From assembly GCA_018402485.1 (NCBI GenBank), contig JAGYIY010000002.1:1-64000 (forward strand): a DNA stretch of 64,000 bases. Direction: 5' to 3'. Source of the DNA: Roseivirga sp. (lineage in GTDB: Bacteria > Bacteroidota > Bacteroidia > Cytophagales > Cyclobacteriaceae). Both the position numbers and the translations under genes were made by a program. Below, piece by piece: positions 62,925-64,000 of this stretch. How positions within the stretch are numbered: position 1 is the first letter of the stretch; every line of letters begins with the position of its first letter. A model generated the notes under the pieces. The model ran no database searches. It was not told the origin of the DNA and worked only from the letters and a program-made list of their open reading frames with translations.

Positions 62925-63245
62925 ATGAAAGAGGTAAGCGATAAAACAATCACTGAGGTTTTACAACAATACGAACGAGTAGTGGTAAAGTATTTTACTG
63001 ATTGGTGCGGAATGTGTCGGATTCTCACACCAAGATTAGCACGTATTTCTTTGGATGCCAAGTATGAGACCATCCACTTTGTATCCTTGAATACAGAGCA
63101 CAACCCAAATACAAAAAGGCAATATCATATCAATGCACTTCCAACCGTACAAGCTTTTTATCACGGTAAACTCATTCACAAAACGACTTCTATTAATGAG
63201 GTGGATCTGTCTGCATTGTTAAATGCACTTTTAAAAATGGAGTAA
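62925..63245 (+). CDS. Thioredoxin-family protein
   Basis: A 106-residue cytoplasmic thioredoxin: active site WCGMC (instead of WCGPC), cis-Pro in NALPTVQAFYHG, and the usual fold length. The Met in the active-site pair should shift the redox potential. It is divergent from the TrpF-like gene. The conserved buried Asp of thioredoxin is not obvious. Confidence 0.92.
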   Translation: MKEVSDKTITEVLQQYERVVVKYFTDWCGMCRILTPRLARISLDAKYETIHFVSLNTEHNPNTKRQYHINALPTVQAFYHGKLIHKTTSINEVDLSALLNALLKME

Positions 63246-63408
63246 TTGTGAGAAATTTTCATATTCCTATGGGTGTCAATTACAGTGAATTAAATAGATA
63301 CAGGTTGTGATTTTTGGATTACTTTCGTGTATTAGAAATGTGTTGCTGACTTTGTATGCTAAATATTTCAATGCTCAAAAGAGTTGTGGAGTTTATCAAA
63401 CTATAGGA

Positions 63409-64000
63409 ATGATGTATTCTTGGATAAGAAAGACGATTGTTTTTTTACTGTTATTTTTATCAAATGCTTTAAATGGGCAAGATCGCTATATGGTTTTCTT
63501 TACCGATAAAACAGGAACACCGCATACTGTCGAAGAACCAACTTCATTCCTTTCTGCAAGATCTTTAGCAAGAAGAAGTTTAAATAATGTTTCTGTCATT
63601 GCCCAAGACCTTCCTGTTTCTCCTATTTATACCAATGCCTTAAAAGATTTAGAAATACCTGTTTTCCAAAGCAGCAAGTGGATGAATGGTATCTTGGTGC
63701 AGATGGACTCTTATCAATACAAAAAGGTGAGCGAATTGTCTTTTGTAGCGCACATAGAATTTGTTGCTCCTGGCGCTCCGTTAGTAGTTCATCAAGGAGC
63801 AGGAGCTTTTGCGAAAGCTGAACAAAAGGTAGCTCAAACGGGTGTAGAGGAACTAGATCAATTAATTTTTATTGATGCACAAGAAATGCACAGGTTAGGT
63901 ATTAGTGGTCAAGGCGTATGGGTAGCTGTTTTTGATGATGGATTCGAGGCCATTACCAGTTTACCTCAACTCCGACACCTCTTTCAACAAAACCGACTAG
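63409..64000 (+). CDS. Secreted S8 (subtilisin-like) serine peptidase, 5' part
   Basis: The visible 197 residues hold a signal peptide (WIRKTIVFLLLFLSNALNGQ), a propeptide-like region (FFTDKTGTPHTVEEPTSFLS ... RSLARRSLNN) common to Bacteroidota subtilases, and the beginning of the catalytic domain, with the catalytic Asp in VAVFDDGFEAI (D176). His and Ser sites lie beyond the window edge. Start is ATG 63409, directly followed by a second ATG. Such proteins often carry a C-terminal T9SS signal, which cannot be seen here. Confidence 0.9.
   Translation, partial: MMYSWIRKTIVFLLLFLSNALNGQDRYMVFFTDKTGTPHTVEEPTSFLSARSLARRSLNNVSVIAQDLPVSPIYTNALKDLEIPVFQSSKWMNGILVQMDSYQYKKVSELSFVAHIEFVAPGAPLVVHQGAGAFAKAEQKVAQTGVEELDQLIFIDAQEMHRLGISGQGVWVAVFDDGFEAITSLPQLRHLFQQNRL

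Overview
The window looks like chromosome of a member of the Bacteroidota, most likely a Cytophagales-type marine or soil gliding relative. The reasons are a type IX secretion 'plug' protein (DUF5103), a DUF3276/PUR-alpha-like protein, many lipoproteins with short lipoboxes, start regions that mostly lack Shine-Dalgarno sequences, and repeated matches to the Bacteroidota promoter (TTTG, about 18-20 bp, TAnnTTTG). No rRNA, tRNA, insertion sequence, prophage or CRISPR array was seen. Gene density is high, with several convergent pairs overlapping by 4-21 bp.

Layout. 1-4.4 kb is the loosest part: a membrane-anchored secreted protein, a tiny membrane ORF, an FG-GAP lipoprotein, and a mosaic of intergenic palindromic repeats (1-213 and 3651-4274) ending in a C-rich 8-bp tandem array (4322-4416). 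4.4-12.4 kb holds an apparently inactive DNA/RNA endonuclease-like protein, aconitase, a short-chain fatty acid transporter with a LuxC-type acyl-CoA reductase, a divergent dicluster ferredoxin, a DUF58 protein and DUF3276. 12.4-21.6 kb holds ychF, a solitary Cas6-like endoribonuclease, the T9SS plug protein, an ABC-F ATPase, a sorbosone-dehydrogenase-like lipoprotein, an orphan ABC ATPase, a DEAD-box helicase and an HMA protein. 21.6-29.2 kb is a run on the minus strand: pxpABC (5-oxoproline hydrolysis), queA, mscS, trkA and trkH. 29.3-46.2 kb is mixed: epimerase, ddl, 2OG oxygenase, an Nramp-like transporter without the metal-binding motifs, a secreted phosphodiesterase/nuclease, peptidases M24 and M28, a Kef-type antiporter, a vanadium haloperoxidase-like protein and lspA.

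46.2-57 kb starts with holA. It continues with an envelope cluster transcribed in one direction: a 1025-residue TPR protein, a beta-barrel protein, a SPOR protein, ExbB, ExbD and a TonB-like protein, then folC and trmB. This looks like a dedicated proton-motive-force-driven trans-envelope machine. 57-61.3 kb is a lipid-linked sugar group: PAP2 phosphatase, GT39, polyprenol-phosphate GT2 and an LPG-synthase-type membrane protein. 61.2-64 kb holds a SixA-like phosphatase, a decayed ORF, a TrpF-like protein lacking the catalytic Cys, a thioredoxin, and the start of a secreted subtilisin cut by the window edge.

Most promising for follow-up are the orphan Cas6, the Nramp-like protein near pxpABC, the TPR/barrel/SPOR/ExbBD/TonB cluster, the degenerate endonuclease and TrpF-like proteins, and promoters placed so close to start codons that they imply leaderless mRNAs. 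All function calls come from reading motifs by eye; no database search was run.
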